A stretch of 64,000 bases of DNA, taken from contig DAOTXN010000089.1 in assembly GCA_034435435.1 (NCBI GenBank), positions 1 through 64,000 of the forward strand, given 5' to 3'. Below are positions 51,133 to 59,879 of the stretch, one piece after another; position 1 is the first letter of the stretch, and each line of letters begins with the position of its first letter. Origin of the DNA: DAOTXN01 sp034435435 (lineage in GTDB: Bacteria; Chloroflexota; Anaerolineae; S140-20). The position numbers and the translations under genes are program-made. Under the pieces are notes generated by a model. The model was not told the origin of the DNA and did not search any database. It saw only the letters and a program-made list of their open reading frames with translations.

Positions 51133-51169
51133 AGCGTGAAACGTGAAACGTGAAGCGTGAAACGTGATT
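51128..51169 (+). repeat. Six-copy heptamer tandem repeat CGTGAAR
   Basis: CGTGAAG, CGTGAAA, CGTGAAA, CGTGAAG, CGTGAAA, CGTGATT in tandem, starting inside the kinase stop codon. A shorter similar run (GTGAAGCGTGAA) follows the stop of the kinase at 62246. Confidence 0.85.
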
Positions 51170-51243
51170 TAGGGTAGTTTTGCCATGGGAATCTGTTCTT
51201 ACGCGCAGCACGCCCGATACTGAAAGAGGATACGAAACGCCAA

Positions 51244-51840
51244 ATGACAAGGGCCCGTGTGATCTGGTTATTCGTTCTCCTCATCGTCCAGGGATTGTAC
51301 TTCCCTGTCAACCGCATGGCGCAGGGCGGCGTTATTCTGTCAACGCCGTGGGATGCCGCCATCCCTCTCTGGCCCATCTGGGCGGTCCCCTATTTGTTGA
51401 GCATCTTTGGCTGGGTGGCGTGCATCGTTTGGGCCGCCCGGAATATGGATAACGATCTCTACCAGGCTTTTGCCATCAGTATGCTCTTCGTGATGCTGAT
51501 CAGTTACGCCGTGTATCTGCTTTATCCGACCTACGTCAAACGACCAGCTCTGGAGGGAGACCACTGGCAAATAGAGCTGATGCGCTTTATTTATGGCCAT
51601 GATCGCGCCTACAATGCTTTTCCCAGCAGCCACACGTACAACACGGTGCTGATTGGGCTGTTCTGGCAGCGCTGGCATCCGCGCTGGCGCTGGCTGTGGG
51701 CCGCGCTGGCCGCCGCCGTCCTGTTTTCCACTTTATTCACCCGCCAACACAACCTGCCCGACCTGCTCGGTGGTGTTCTACTGGCCTGGTTAGGGTATCG
51801 CCTGGGGTTGTGGTGGGCCAAGGCGCGGGCGGGAGAGTAA
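51244..51840 (+). CDS. PAP2-family membrane phosphatase / inositolphosphotransferase-like
   Basis: 198 residues with about five or six membrane helices (VIWLFVLLIVQGLYFPV, WAVPYLLSIFGWVACIV, ISMLFVMLISYAVYLLY, WLWAALAAAVLFSTLF, LLGGVLLAWLGYRLGLWW). Active-site pieces AFPSSHTYNTV and TRQHNLPDLLGG match motifs 2 and 3 of PAP2 enzymes (SH and RxxH...D). It should dephosphorylate a lipid phosphate or transfer a lipid headgroup. It is 4 bp before the large kinase and shares its transcript. Confidence 0.85.
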   Translation: MTRARVIWLFVLLIVQGLYFPVNRMAQGGVILSTPWDAAIPLWPIWAVPYLLSIFGWVACIVWAARNMDNDLYQAFAISMLFVMLISYAVYLLYPTYVKRPALEGDHWQIELMRFIYGHDRAYNAFPSSHTYNTVLIGLFWQRWHPRWRWLWAALAAAVLFSTLFTRQHNLPDLLGGVLLAWLGYRLGLWWAKARAGE

Positions 51841-51843
51841 GCG

Positions 51844-54800
51844 ATGCGATCCGACAGGTCTCTCTGGTTCTGGCGCGGCGTGTGGGGACTGGGCCTGCTG
51901 GTAGGGCTGGCGGTCTGGGCGCTTTATGCCTGGCTGCCGGCCGACGGCGCGACTGGCGACCTGGAGAGCTTTGGCCCGCAAGGGTTCCGCGTCCAATGGC
52001 TGCTGGAGCAGCGGGAAGGGGCGCTCCAGGTAGGAGACGTGATCCTGCGCGCCGGCGGCCACACCGTCGACGAATGGCTGAACGGCGCGCCGCGCGGACC
52101 GGAATGGCGGCGCGGGGGGAGCGTTGCTTTTGAAATCCTGCGCGATGGTCAGACCATGACCTTGCCGATTCGGCTGGCCCCGGTCCCTTTTGGCGCTATT
52201 CTGCTCCGCTGGGCGCCACAACTGATCGTTGCTCTGGTCTATTTCTGCGCTGGCGCTTTCGTCTTTGCGACGAGACCCCACGAAATGGCCGCGCGCGTCA
52301 TGATGCTCATCTGCCTCAGCGTGGCTCTGCAACTGTGGGGCGACGCCTACAACTTTCAATATGCCACTTTGGCCTGGCGCTGGCCCTTCTGGTTCCATCT
52401 GGCCCTGGAACAGCTTTCTTATGCCCTCACCTTTGCCTCTATCTGCCACTTTACTCTAATTTTCCCCCTCTCTCATCCGCTGCTGAATCGCTTTCCGCGC
52501 CTGGCCCCACTGGCGCTGTATGCCTTTGTGCCGATGATCGTCGTGATCGTCCTGATTTTTTCGCCGACGTGGAACGCGGCGCTGGAGGCGGGCAACCGTG
52601 CTGCGGTAGCTTTTTCGGCAGTCTATATTCTATCGAGCGGCCTGGCGGGCCTGCGCGCGGCGCGTATGGCCCGCGACCCGGCGACCCGCGCCCAGATCCA
52701 CTGGCTGCTGTGGGGCTTTGGAGTGCTGCTTGTGGTGGGAGGCGCAGGTTACATTTTACCCCTGGCGCTGACGGGCCGCTCCTTGATCCCCCATCCTGTG
52801 GCTATGTTGCTGTTGATCGTCCAGGCGCTGGCCCTGGTAGTCGCTATCTTGCGCTACAACCTGTTTGCCATCCAAGTCCTCATCAATCGCACCCTGGTCT
52901 ACGGCGCTCTGAGCGCAGCGCTGGGGTTGGTTTTTTGGGCCAGCGTGGCGCTGACCCAGACAGTCTTTCGCATCGTCACCGGCCAGAAATCCGACGCGGC
53001 CATCGTGCTCTCGACGCTGGTGATTGCGACGCTGTTCCAGCCCCTACGCCGCTACTTGCAGGCATTCATTGACCGGCGCTTTTACCGGGCTGAAGTGGAC
53101 TTTCGGCAGGCCATTACCAGTTTCTCCCACGAGGTGCGCACCCTCATCGAATTGCCGGAACTGCTGCACGCGCTCACCCGCCGGGTGGCCGGCCTGCTGC
53201 ACATCACCCACGCAGCGGTTTTGATGCGCAACGCCGGGGGAGCGTTTGAGCCGGCCGGGGTTTACAACCTGTCAGATTCCCAGGCCGGTCAGCTTGTTCT
53301 GACCGAGGCCCTGCTCGACCGTTTGCAGAGTGGCGCGGCCATCTCGCGGCCGCGGGACAGGCTTTTTCCCCTGCTCATCCCGCTGACCGCGCCGCAGGTC
53401 GGCCAGGGGCGCACGTCCCAGGCGCTACTGGTCGGGGTGCTGGCCCTCGGTCCGCGCCTCTCTGGGCAAAACTATTCCCTCGAAGACAAGGCCCTGTTGG
53501 CCGGACTGGCCGATCAGGCCGGGATCGCCATCCACGTGGCCCGGTTGAATGCGGAAAAACAGGCCGAGGTTCAGCGGCGCGAAGAGGCCGAGGCGCGGCG
53601 TCACCTGGCAGAGACCTTGCGTGCTCTAACTGTCTCTTTGAGCTCCACCCTCGATCTCACTGAAATTCTGGAGCGGCTTTTGCACAGTCTGGCCCAGATC
53701 ATACCTTATGCCAGCTCTGCGGTTATGTTGATCCAGGAGGATTGCCTGCGCATAGTCGCCAGCCGGGGCCTGACCGAGATGGAGGCTGTCCAGCGCTTGC
53801 GGATTCCGGTGGCCGGCGACGAGTTGTTCACACAGATCATGCACACCCGCCAACCTGTGCTCATCGCCGACGCCCGCGGTGATGCGCGCGTTAAGCGTTA
53901 CGCTGCCACCGATGATGTGCACGGCTGGATCGGCGTCCCGCTCATCTCCAAAGGCGAGATCATTGGTGTGTTGACCGTAGACAGCCAGACGCCGGGGGCC
54001 TTTGGCCAGCAGGAGGCCGAGATCGCCTTTACTTTCGCCAATCAAGCCGCGATTGCCATCGAGAATGCCCGATTGTACGGTCAAGTGGCCGACCGGGCCG
54101 ACGAGCTGGCTCAACGCGCCCGGCGGCTCAAGCTGGTGGGTGAAATCTCGGTGGCGATCAACCAATCCAAAGATTTGGACGCCGTCTTGCAGACCGCCGT
54201 AAACGGCCTGGCCCACGTGCTGGAAGACGTCCACGTGAGCCAGACCGGGCTGGCGCTACTCGACGAGACGCGCGAATTCCTTACGGTCGTGGCCGAACAT
54301 GCTTCCCCTGGCAGTGTGCGCGCGATCGGAACCAGGATCCCGGTGCAGGACAACCCTTCTATGAAGCGCATCCTGGCGACCCGCGCCCCCCTGGCCATCG
54401 CCGACGCCCAGAATGACCCGCTGCTTTTGCCCATCCGTGACATCATGACCCGGCGTCAGGTCTGCTCCATCCTGATCACCCCGCTCATTGTCTACGACGA
54501 GCTGATCGGCAGCCTGGGGTGCGACGCCATCGGCAGCCCCCATGTCTTTACAGCGGAGGAAATCGAGCTGGCCCAGACGGTAGCCAACCTGGTCGCCGCG
54601 CGCATCGAGCAGGCCCGCCTGCTGAACGTCGAAAGGCGGCGGGCAGGAGAACTGGATGCGTTGCGCGCCACCATGGCCGACATTTCGGCGGAGCTGGAGC
54701 TATCCAGGCTGTTACAGGCCGTCCTGGTGCGAGCGGTGCGACTGTTAGACGCCACCGGTGGGGACCTGGGTTTATACCATCACACCGACCAGGAAATCTT

Positions 54801-55893
54801 GATCGTCGCCAGCCACAATATGGGCCGGGACTATGCCGGCACGCGCATGGCGCTGGGCGACGGCGCGATGGGGCGCGTGGCGCTGACCTATCAGCCATTG
54901 GTCATCGAAAACTACAACACGTGGGAAGGCCGCTCATCCGCGTATACGGAAGGACCCTGGTACGGGGTGATGGCAGCGCCGCTGATGGTGGGAAAGGAAT
55001 TAGTCGGCGCGATCGGGATCGTAGATTCCGAGCCGAGACGAAAATTTACCCCTTCTGATCTGAATCTACTCAGCTTGTTTGCCAACCAGGCCGCCATTGC
55101 CGTCAAGAACGCCCGGCTGTTCGAGGCCGCCCAGCGCGAGATTGCCGAGCGGGTGCGAGCCGAGGCCGCGCGCCAGGCGCTCATCGCCGAGCTGGAAGCC
55201 AAGAACGCCGAGCTGGAACGCTTTACCTACACCGTGTCTCACGACCTGAAAAGCCCCCTCATCACCATCCAGGGTTTTTTGGGCTTTCTGGAGCAAGCCG
55301 CCCTCGCCGGGGACGTCGAACAGGTCAAGGCCGACATCGGCCGCATCTCCAACGCCGCCAGCAAAATGCAAAAGCTTCTGGAGGACCTTCTGGAGCTTTC
55401 GCGCATCGGGCGCGTGGTCAATGCGCCCCAGGCCGTGCCGCTAGGCGAGCTGGCGCACGAAACCGTGGGCTTGCTGGCCGGCCAGCTCATGGAGCGCGGC
55501 GTCGAGGTGGTCATCGCGGCCGACCTGCCGGTGGTTTATGGCGACCGGCCCCGCTTGCTGGAGGTGCTGCAGAACCTGGTGGAAAACGCCGTCAAGTACA
55601 TGGGCGAGCAGCCGCGCCCTAGCGTGGAGATTGGATTGCGCTATCATGACGACGAACCGGTCTTTTTCGTGCGCGACAACGGCATCGGTATTGAGCCGCG
55701 CTACCACGAGCGGGTCTTTGACCTGTTCGCCAGGCTGGATCAAAAGAGCACAGGCACGGGGGTGGGTCTGGCCATCGTCAAGCGCATCGTCGAGGTGCAC
55801 GGCGGGCGCATCTGGGTCGAGTCGGAAGGCGTAGGGGAGGGCAGCACGTTTTGCTTTACCCTGCCGGACAGTAGAGAGCTAACGAGGAGGTGA
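51844..55893 (+). CDS. Large membrane sensor histidine kinase: PDZ-like, multi-TM, four GAF
   Basis: 1349 residues. One N-terminal helix, then an exported PDZ-like part (ALQVGDVILRAGGHTVDEWL, VAFEILRDGQTMTLPIRL), about eight membrane helices (residues 120-390), and four GAF domains: about 435-560, 590-755, 775-930, 950-1095. HisKA has YTVSHDLKSPL (His 1133) and the HATPase_c N-box NLVENAVKYMGEQ, G1 DNGIGI, G2 GTGVGLAIVKRI are intact. Membrane receptor plus small-ligand or light/redox-sensing GAFs. ATG 51844 follows the PAP2 stop by 3 bp. Followed immediately by the solute-binding lipoprotein. Confidence 0.9.
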   Translation: MRSDRSLWFWRGVWGLGLLVGLAVWALYAWLPADGATGDLESFGPQGFRVQWLLEQREGALQVGDVILRAGGHTVDEWLNGAPRGPEWRRGGSVAFEILRDGQTMTLPIRLAPVPFGAILLRWAPQLIVALVYFCAGAFVFATRPHEMAARVMMLICLSVALQLWGDAYNFQYATLAWRWPFWFHLALEQLSYALTFASICHFTLIFPLSHPLLNRFPRLAPLALYAFVPMIVVIVLIFSPTWNAALEAGNRAAVAFSAVYILSSGLAGLRAARMARDPATRAQIHWLLWGFGVLLVVGGAGYILPLALTGRSLIPHPVAMLLLIVQALALVVAILRYNLFAIQVLINRTLVYGALSAALGLVFWASVALTQTVFRIVTGQKSDAAIVLSTLVIATLFQPLRRYLQAFIDRRFYRAEVDFRQAITSFSHEVRTLIELPELLHALTRRVAGLLHITHAAVLMRNAGGAFEPAGVYNLSDSQAGQLVLTEALLDRLQSGAAISRPRDRLFPLLIPLTAPQVGQGRTSQALLVGVLALGPRLSGQNYSLEDKALLAGLADQAGIAIHVARLNAEKQAEVQRREEAEARRHLAETLRALTVSLSSTLDLTEILERLLHSLAQIIPYASSAVMLIQEDCLRIVASRGLTEMEAVQRLRIPVAGDELFTQIMHTRQPVLIADARGDARVKRYAATDDVHGWIGVPLISKGEIIGVLTVDSQTPGAFGQQEAEIAFTFANQAAIAIENARLYGQVADRADELAQRARRLKLVGEISVAINQSKDLDAVLQTAVNGLAHVLEDVHVSQTGLALLDETREFLTVVAEHASPGSVRAIGTRIPVQDNPSMKRILATRAPLAIADAQNDPLLLPIRDIMTRRQVCSILITPLIVYDELIGSLGCDAIGSPHVFTAEEIELAQTVANLVAARIEQARLLNVERRRAGELDALRATMADISAELELSRLLQAVLVRAVRLLDATGGDLGLYHHTDQEILIVASHNMGRDYAGTRMALGDGAMGRVALTYQPLVIENYNTWEGRSSAYTEGPWYGVMAAPLMVGKELVGAIGIVDSEPRRKFTPSDLNLLSLFANQAAIAVKNARLFEAAQREIAERVRAEAARQALIAELEAKNAELERFTYTVSHDLKSPLITIQGFLGFLEQAALAGDVEQVKADIGRISNAASKMQKLLEDLLELSRIGRVVNAPQAVPLGELAHETVGLLAGQLMERGVEVVIAADLPVVYGDRPRLLEVLQNLVENAVKYMGEQPRPSVEIGLRYHDDEPVFFVRDNGIGIEPRYHERVFDLFARLDQKSTGTGVGLAIVKRIVEVHGGRIWVESEGVGEGSTFCFTLPDSRELTRR

Positions 55894-55896
55894 ATG

Positions 55897-57918
55897 ATGT
55901 CACACCTGAACAAATTTTCCTTGACCCTCACGGTTGTTTGGCTCGTTTTAGGATTGGCGGCCTGCCGCTCTACGCCAACGTCGAAAGCGCCCGAGGAGAC
56001 CCCAGCTTCTCCCGTAAAATCCACGCCCACCTCAAAAGCCAGCGCGTCTATCTACACAGAAGCGCCCCAACTGGCCGAACGAGTGGCGGCGGGCGAGCTG
56101 CCGCCGGTGGAGGAGCGCCTGCCCAGGAATCCCCTGGTGGTCCAGCCGGCGGAACGGGTGGGGGTGTATGGCGGCGTCTGGCGCATGGGGATCAAACCAT
56201 CCAATGACGCCGGGCTTTTGATTCGCACCATCGGCTATGAGAACCTGGTGCGCTGGGATCCGCAATGGACTCGGGTCGTCCCCAACGTGGCTCAGTCGGT
56301 CGAGGTGAACGAGGATTCCACCGTGTACACCTTCCACTTGCGGGAGGGTATGCGCTGGTCGGACGGGGCGCCTTTCACCGCCGACGACATCCTGTTCTGG
56401 TACGAGGACGTGTTCTTGAACAAGGAATTGACTCCGTCCAAACCGTCCTGGCTGGTTGCCGGCGGCGAGCCAGTGCAAGTCGAAAAGATAGACGCCGCCA
56501 CGGTCGTCTTTCGCTTTGCTGCGCCCTACGGCCTCTTTTTGCAATACATCGCCCAACCCGACGTCGGCGATCTGCTCACCGACCATCCCCGTCACTATTT
56601 GCAGCAATTCCTCCCGGCCTATAACCCGGCGGGGATTGAGGCGTTGGTAAAAGAGGCCGGCGTTGCGAATTGGGTCGAGCTGTTCCAGCTCAAAAGCGCC
56701 GATATCGCCGACCGATACATCAATCCCGATCTCCCAACGCTGCACGCCTGGGTGATGATCAACAACTTTGAGCAGGGAGGGACCGAGCTGGTGGCGGAAC
56801 GCAACCCCTACTATTGGAAGATTGACACCGCGTTCAACCAACTGCCTTACATTGATCGCGTGGTGTATAAAATCATCCCGGACCCGAACGAACTGCTGCA
56901 GATGGCGCTCAACGGCGAGATAGATATGCAAGACCGGCACATCGCCGCCAGTGAAAATCGGGCGGCGCTCGAGGCCAATATGAAAAAGGGCGGCTATCAC
57001 TTTTTTACCACCCTCTCTACGCTTTCCAACCGCGCCGTGATCAGCTTGAATCAAACCCACCCGAACCCGGTTCTGCGCGAGATCTTTCAGAACCGTGACT
57101 TTCGCATTGGGCTGTCATACGCCATCAATCGCCGCGAGATCATCGAGCAGGTGTATGGGGATGGAACGGAACCCTACCAGGTGGCGCCTCGACCCACGTC
57201 GCCCTTTTATCACGAACAATTGGCCAAACAATATCTGGAATACGACGTGAACCGGGCCAACGAATACCTGGACCGCGCCGGCTACAGCGCACGGGATGCG
57301 GAAGGCTTGCGCCTGGGGCCGGATGGGCGACGCATCGCCTTCACGGTCGAGGTTTCTAGCGACGCCATGGGCGGGTCGAGCTGGTTGGCGGTGATGGAAC
57401 ACGTGCAGCGGTACTGGCGCGAGGTCGGCGTTGAAATCCAGGTTGAGGACGTGCCACGGGGCGTGCGCGACGAGCACAAAAATACCAATCAATTCGACGC
57501 CACGGTTTGGACAGGAGAAGGCGGTCTGGACGTGATCTTTGAGCCGCGCAACTATTTCCCTTACACGACTGCGGCCCAGTGGGTCTATTCCGAGTTTGCC
57601 CCGGCCTGGGCCTACTGGTACCTGGATCCCGACCATCCGCTGGCCGAGCTGCCCCCCGAGGCCGCGCAACAACAGATGGCCCTGTACAACCAGGTCATAG
57701 CCACCGGCGACCACGACAAGCGGAGCGCGCTGGTCAACCAGATCCTCGACATCGCCGCCGAACAGTTTTATGAAATCGGCACCAGCCTGCCCGGCGACGG
57801 GTACGGCATCGTCAAAAATAACTTTCACAACGCGCCGCCCGTGATGCCGGCGGCCTGGTCGTATCCGCATCCGGCGCCTACCAATCCGGAGCAGTATTTC
57901 ATTGACCCGCAAGAATGA
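55897..57918 (+). CDS. Family 5 extracellular solute-binding lipoprotein (oligopeptide type)
   Basis: 673 residues. Lipoprotein signal LVLGLAACRS, Thr/Ser/Pro-rich spacer, then SBP_bac_5 core: YENLVRWDPQWTRVVPNVAQSVEV, YTFHLREGMRWSDGAPFTADDILFWYEDV, NRDFRIGLSYAINRREI, each cited in part. Binds peptides, nickel or sugars in other systems. There is no permease or ATPase gene next to it; it is flanked on both sides by histidine kinases and overlaps the downstream one by 4 bp. It may deliver a ligand to a kinase sensor rather than to a transporter (inference). ATG 55897 is 7 nt after GAGGAGG. Confidence 0.9.
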   Translation: MSHLNKFSLTLTVVWLVLGLAACRSTPTSKAPEETPASPVKSTPTSKASASIYTEAPQLAERVAAGELPPVEERLPRNPLVVQPAERVGVYGGVWRMGIKPSNDAGLLIRTIGYENLVRWDPQWTRVVPNVAQSVEVNEDSTVYTFHLREGMRWSDGAPFTADDILFWYEDVFLNKELTPSKPSWLVAGGEPVQVEKIDAATVVFRFAAPYGLFLQYIAQPDVGDLLTDHPRHYLQQFLPAYNPAGIEALVKEAGVANWVELFQLKSADIADRYINPDLPTLHAWVMINNFEQGGTELVAERNPYYWKIDTAFNQLPYIDRVVYKIIPDPNELLQMALNGEIDMQDRHIAASENRAALEANMKKGGYHFFTTLSTLSNRAVISLNQTHPNPVLREIFQNRDFRIGLSYAINRREIIEQVYGDGTEPYQVAPRPTSPFYHEQLAKQYLEYDVNRANEYLDRAGYSARDAEGLRLGPDGRRIAFTVEVSSDAMGGSSWLAVMEHVQRYWREVGVEIQVEDVPRGVRDEHKNTNQFDATVWTGEGGLDVIFEPRNYFPYTTAAQWVYSEFAPAWAYWYLDPDHPLAELPPEAAQQQMALYNQVIATGDHDKRSALVNQILDIAAEQFYEIGTSLPGDGYGIVKNNFHNAPPVMPAAWSYPHPAPTNPEQYFIDPQE

Positions 57919-59801
57919 GAATGAGGATGGGCAGATTATTCAACAACCTGACCATCAAGATCGGCGCCATCATCATCATGGCTGAAATCGCGGTTTTGGC
58001 CGTGGTCGGGTTTGTCTATGTCAACCGTTTCTCCGACCAGGTTGATCGGCGGATCCAAGCCCAGGTGCAGATTCCTGGCACGTTGATGAACGCCGGCTTG
58101 TTGAACCTGGATGCGGTGGCCGATCGGAAGACGATGGAGCGCCTGGTGGGCCAAAGGATTCTGGAAGCCTTGATCATCGGGGTTAACGATAATGTCTTTT
58201 TCTCCCTCAACCCCGAGTACCTGGGCAAGCGCAGCCGAGACATCCCTGGATTCGATCTCGAGTTCATCAGGAACGACGCCGCACAGCCGTTGATCGTGTA
58301 CGGCGAGGGCAATATGGCGAGCATTTCCCCGATTTTTGCGGTGGACGGACGCACGCCCCAGTTCTACATCTACGTCAGGGTCAGCACATACGAGGCGGAT
58401 CGCGAAAAGGCTGAACTGAACCGGCTCTTTTTACTGGGTTCGGCGGCCACCGTGCTTTTCACCTCTGTGATCATCATGCTCTCCTTTCGTTCGACCATTT
58501 TGATGCGCATTGCCGGCGTGTTGGACGTGTTGGGGCGCGTTGAAGCGGGCGATTTAAAGGCCCGCGCGGCCGGGGCAACATCGCCCGACGAAATCGGCGA
58601 TTTGCAGCGCGGCGTCAACTCGATGGCAGAGCGCGTGGATACCCTGGTCAGCCGTCTGGAAAAACGCACACACGAACTGGAGGCCGAGATCGTTGAACGC
58701 CAGCGAACAGAACGAGCACTGCGCGAGAGCGAGGCGCGCTATCGGCGCCTGGCCCAGAACGCTCCCCTGGGCATCCTCTCTGTCAATACCGAAGGCAAGA
58801 TCGTCGAATTGAACCCCATGATCCTCGACATCCTCGGTTCTCCCTCAATTGAAGCCACGCAGGCCATTAACGTTCTGACCTTTCCGCTGTTGGTCCAGGC
58901 TGGCGTCTCGGATGACTTGATCGGTTGCCTGGAATCGGGACAGCCTGCCGTGCACGAAAGGCCCTACACCTCTAAATGGGGCAAACAGATCTATTTACGC
59001 TATCACCTGACCCCCATCCAGGGTCAAAACGACCAGGTGGTTGGAGCGCAGGCCATTGTAGAAGATATCACTGTACGCAAACGGGCTGAGGCCGAGCGCG
59101 AAGCTCTGATCAAAGAACTGGAGGCTAAAAACGCCGAGCTAGAACGGTTCGTCTATACCGTTTCGCACGACTTGAAAAGCCCGCTCATCACCATCCAGGG
59201 CTTTCTGGGCTTTCTGGAGCAAGACGTGCGAGCGGGAAACGCAGAGCAGGTCGAGGCCGACATCGCCCGCATTACCAACGCCGCCGTCAAGATGCACCAA
59301 TTGCTGGACGAGTTGTTGGAACTCTCGCGCATCGGGCGGCTGATGAACCCGCCCCAAGCGGTGGCGTTTGGAGAGCTAGCCCGTGAGGCGGTGAGTATGG
59401 TGGCCGGCCGACTGGCAGAGCGAGACGTGGAGGTGTTCATCGCGCCCGATCTGCCCACCGTTTACGGGGACCGGCCGCGGTTGCGGGAGGCGCTGCAGAA
59501 CCTGCTAGACAACGCCGTCAAGTTCCTGGGCGAGCAGGCAACCCCGCGCATAGAAGTGGGGGCGAGATACGAGAGCGACGAGCGGGTCTTTTACGTGCAC
59601 GACAATGGCATCGGCATCGATCCCAAGTATCAAGACAAGGTGTTTGGTTTGTTTGAAAAGCTGGACCACCGCAGCGAAGGTACAGGCGTGGGACTGGCTA
59701 TCGTGAAGCGCATCATTGAGGTGCACGGGGGGCGGATCTGGATCGAGTCAGCAGGGATTGGGATGGGGAGTACCTTTTGCTTTACTCTGCTCGGTGTGTG
59801 A
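57915..59801 (+). CDS. Membrane sensor histidine kinase: periplasmic sensor, HAMP, PAS
   Basis: 628 residues. Helix 1 about 12-32 (IGAIIIMAEIAVLAVVGFVYV), periplasmic domain 33-175, helix 2 about 176-198 (LFLLGSAATVLFTSVIIML), HAMP about 200-250, PAS about 270-390 (YRRLAQNAPLGILSVNTEGKIVELN), coiled linker, HisKA YTVSHDLKSPL (His 418), HATPase_c with NLLDNAVKFLGEQ, DNGIGI and GTGVGLAIVKRI. ATG 57915 overlaps the solute-binding protein's stop (ATGA). The pairing makes it the best candidate to sense the loaded lipoprotein (inference). Confidence 0.9.
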   Translation: MRMRMGRLFNNLTIKIGAIIIMAEIAVLAVVGFVYVNRFSDQVDRRIQAQVQIPGTLMNAGLLNLDAVADRKTMERLVGQRILEALIIGVNDNVFFSLNPEYLGKRSRDIPGFDLEFIRNDAAQPLIVYGEGNMASISPIFAVDGRTPQFYIYVRVSTYEADREKAELNRLFLLGSAATVLFTSVIIMLSFRSTILMRIAGVLDVLGRVEAGDLKARAAGATSPDEIGDLQRGVNSMAERVDTLVSRLEKRTHELEAEIVERQRTERALRESEARYRRLAQNAPLGILSVNTEGKIVELNPMILDILGSPSIEATQAINVLTFPLLVQAGVSDDLIGCLESGQPAVHERPYTSKWGKQIYLRYHLTPIQGQNDQVVGAQAIVEDITVRKRAEAEREALIKELEAKNAELERFVYTVSHDLKSPLITIQGFLGFLEQDVRAGNAEQVEADIARITNAAVKMHQLLDELLELSRIGRLMNPPQAVAFGELAREAVSMVAGRLAERDVEVFIAPDLPTVYGDRPRLREALQNLLDNAVKFLGEQATPRIEVGARYESDERVFYVHDNGIGIDPKYQDKVFGLFEKLDHRSEGTGVGLAIVKRIIEVHGGRIWIESAGIGMGSTFCFTLLGV

Positions 59802-59879
59802 AACATAGCACATCACCACCCTACCCGATGGATAGAAAACGCATCTACTCCGATGTTCTGCTGGAGAGTGAAAACCGTT

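Noticed and set aside
51128..51169. Tandem heptamers considered as a CRISPR array
   Set aside because: Units are contiguous without spacers.
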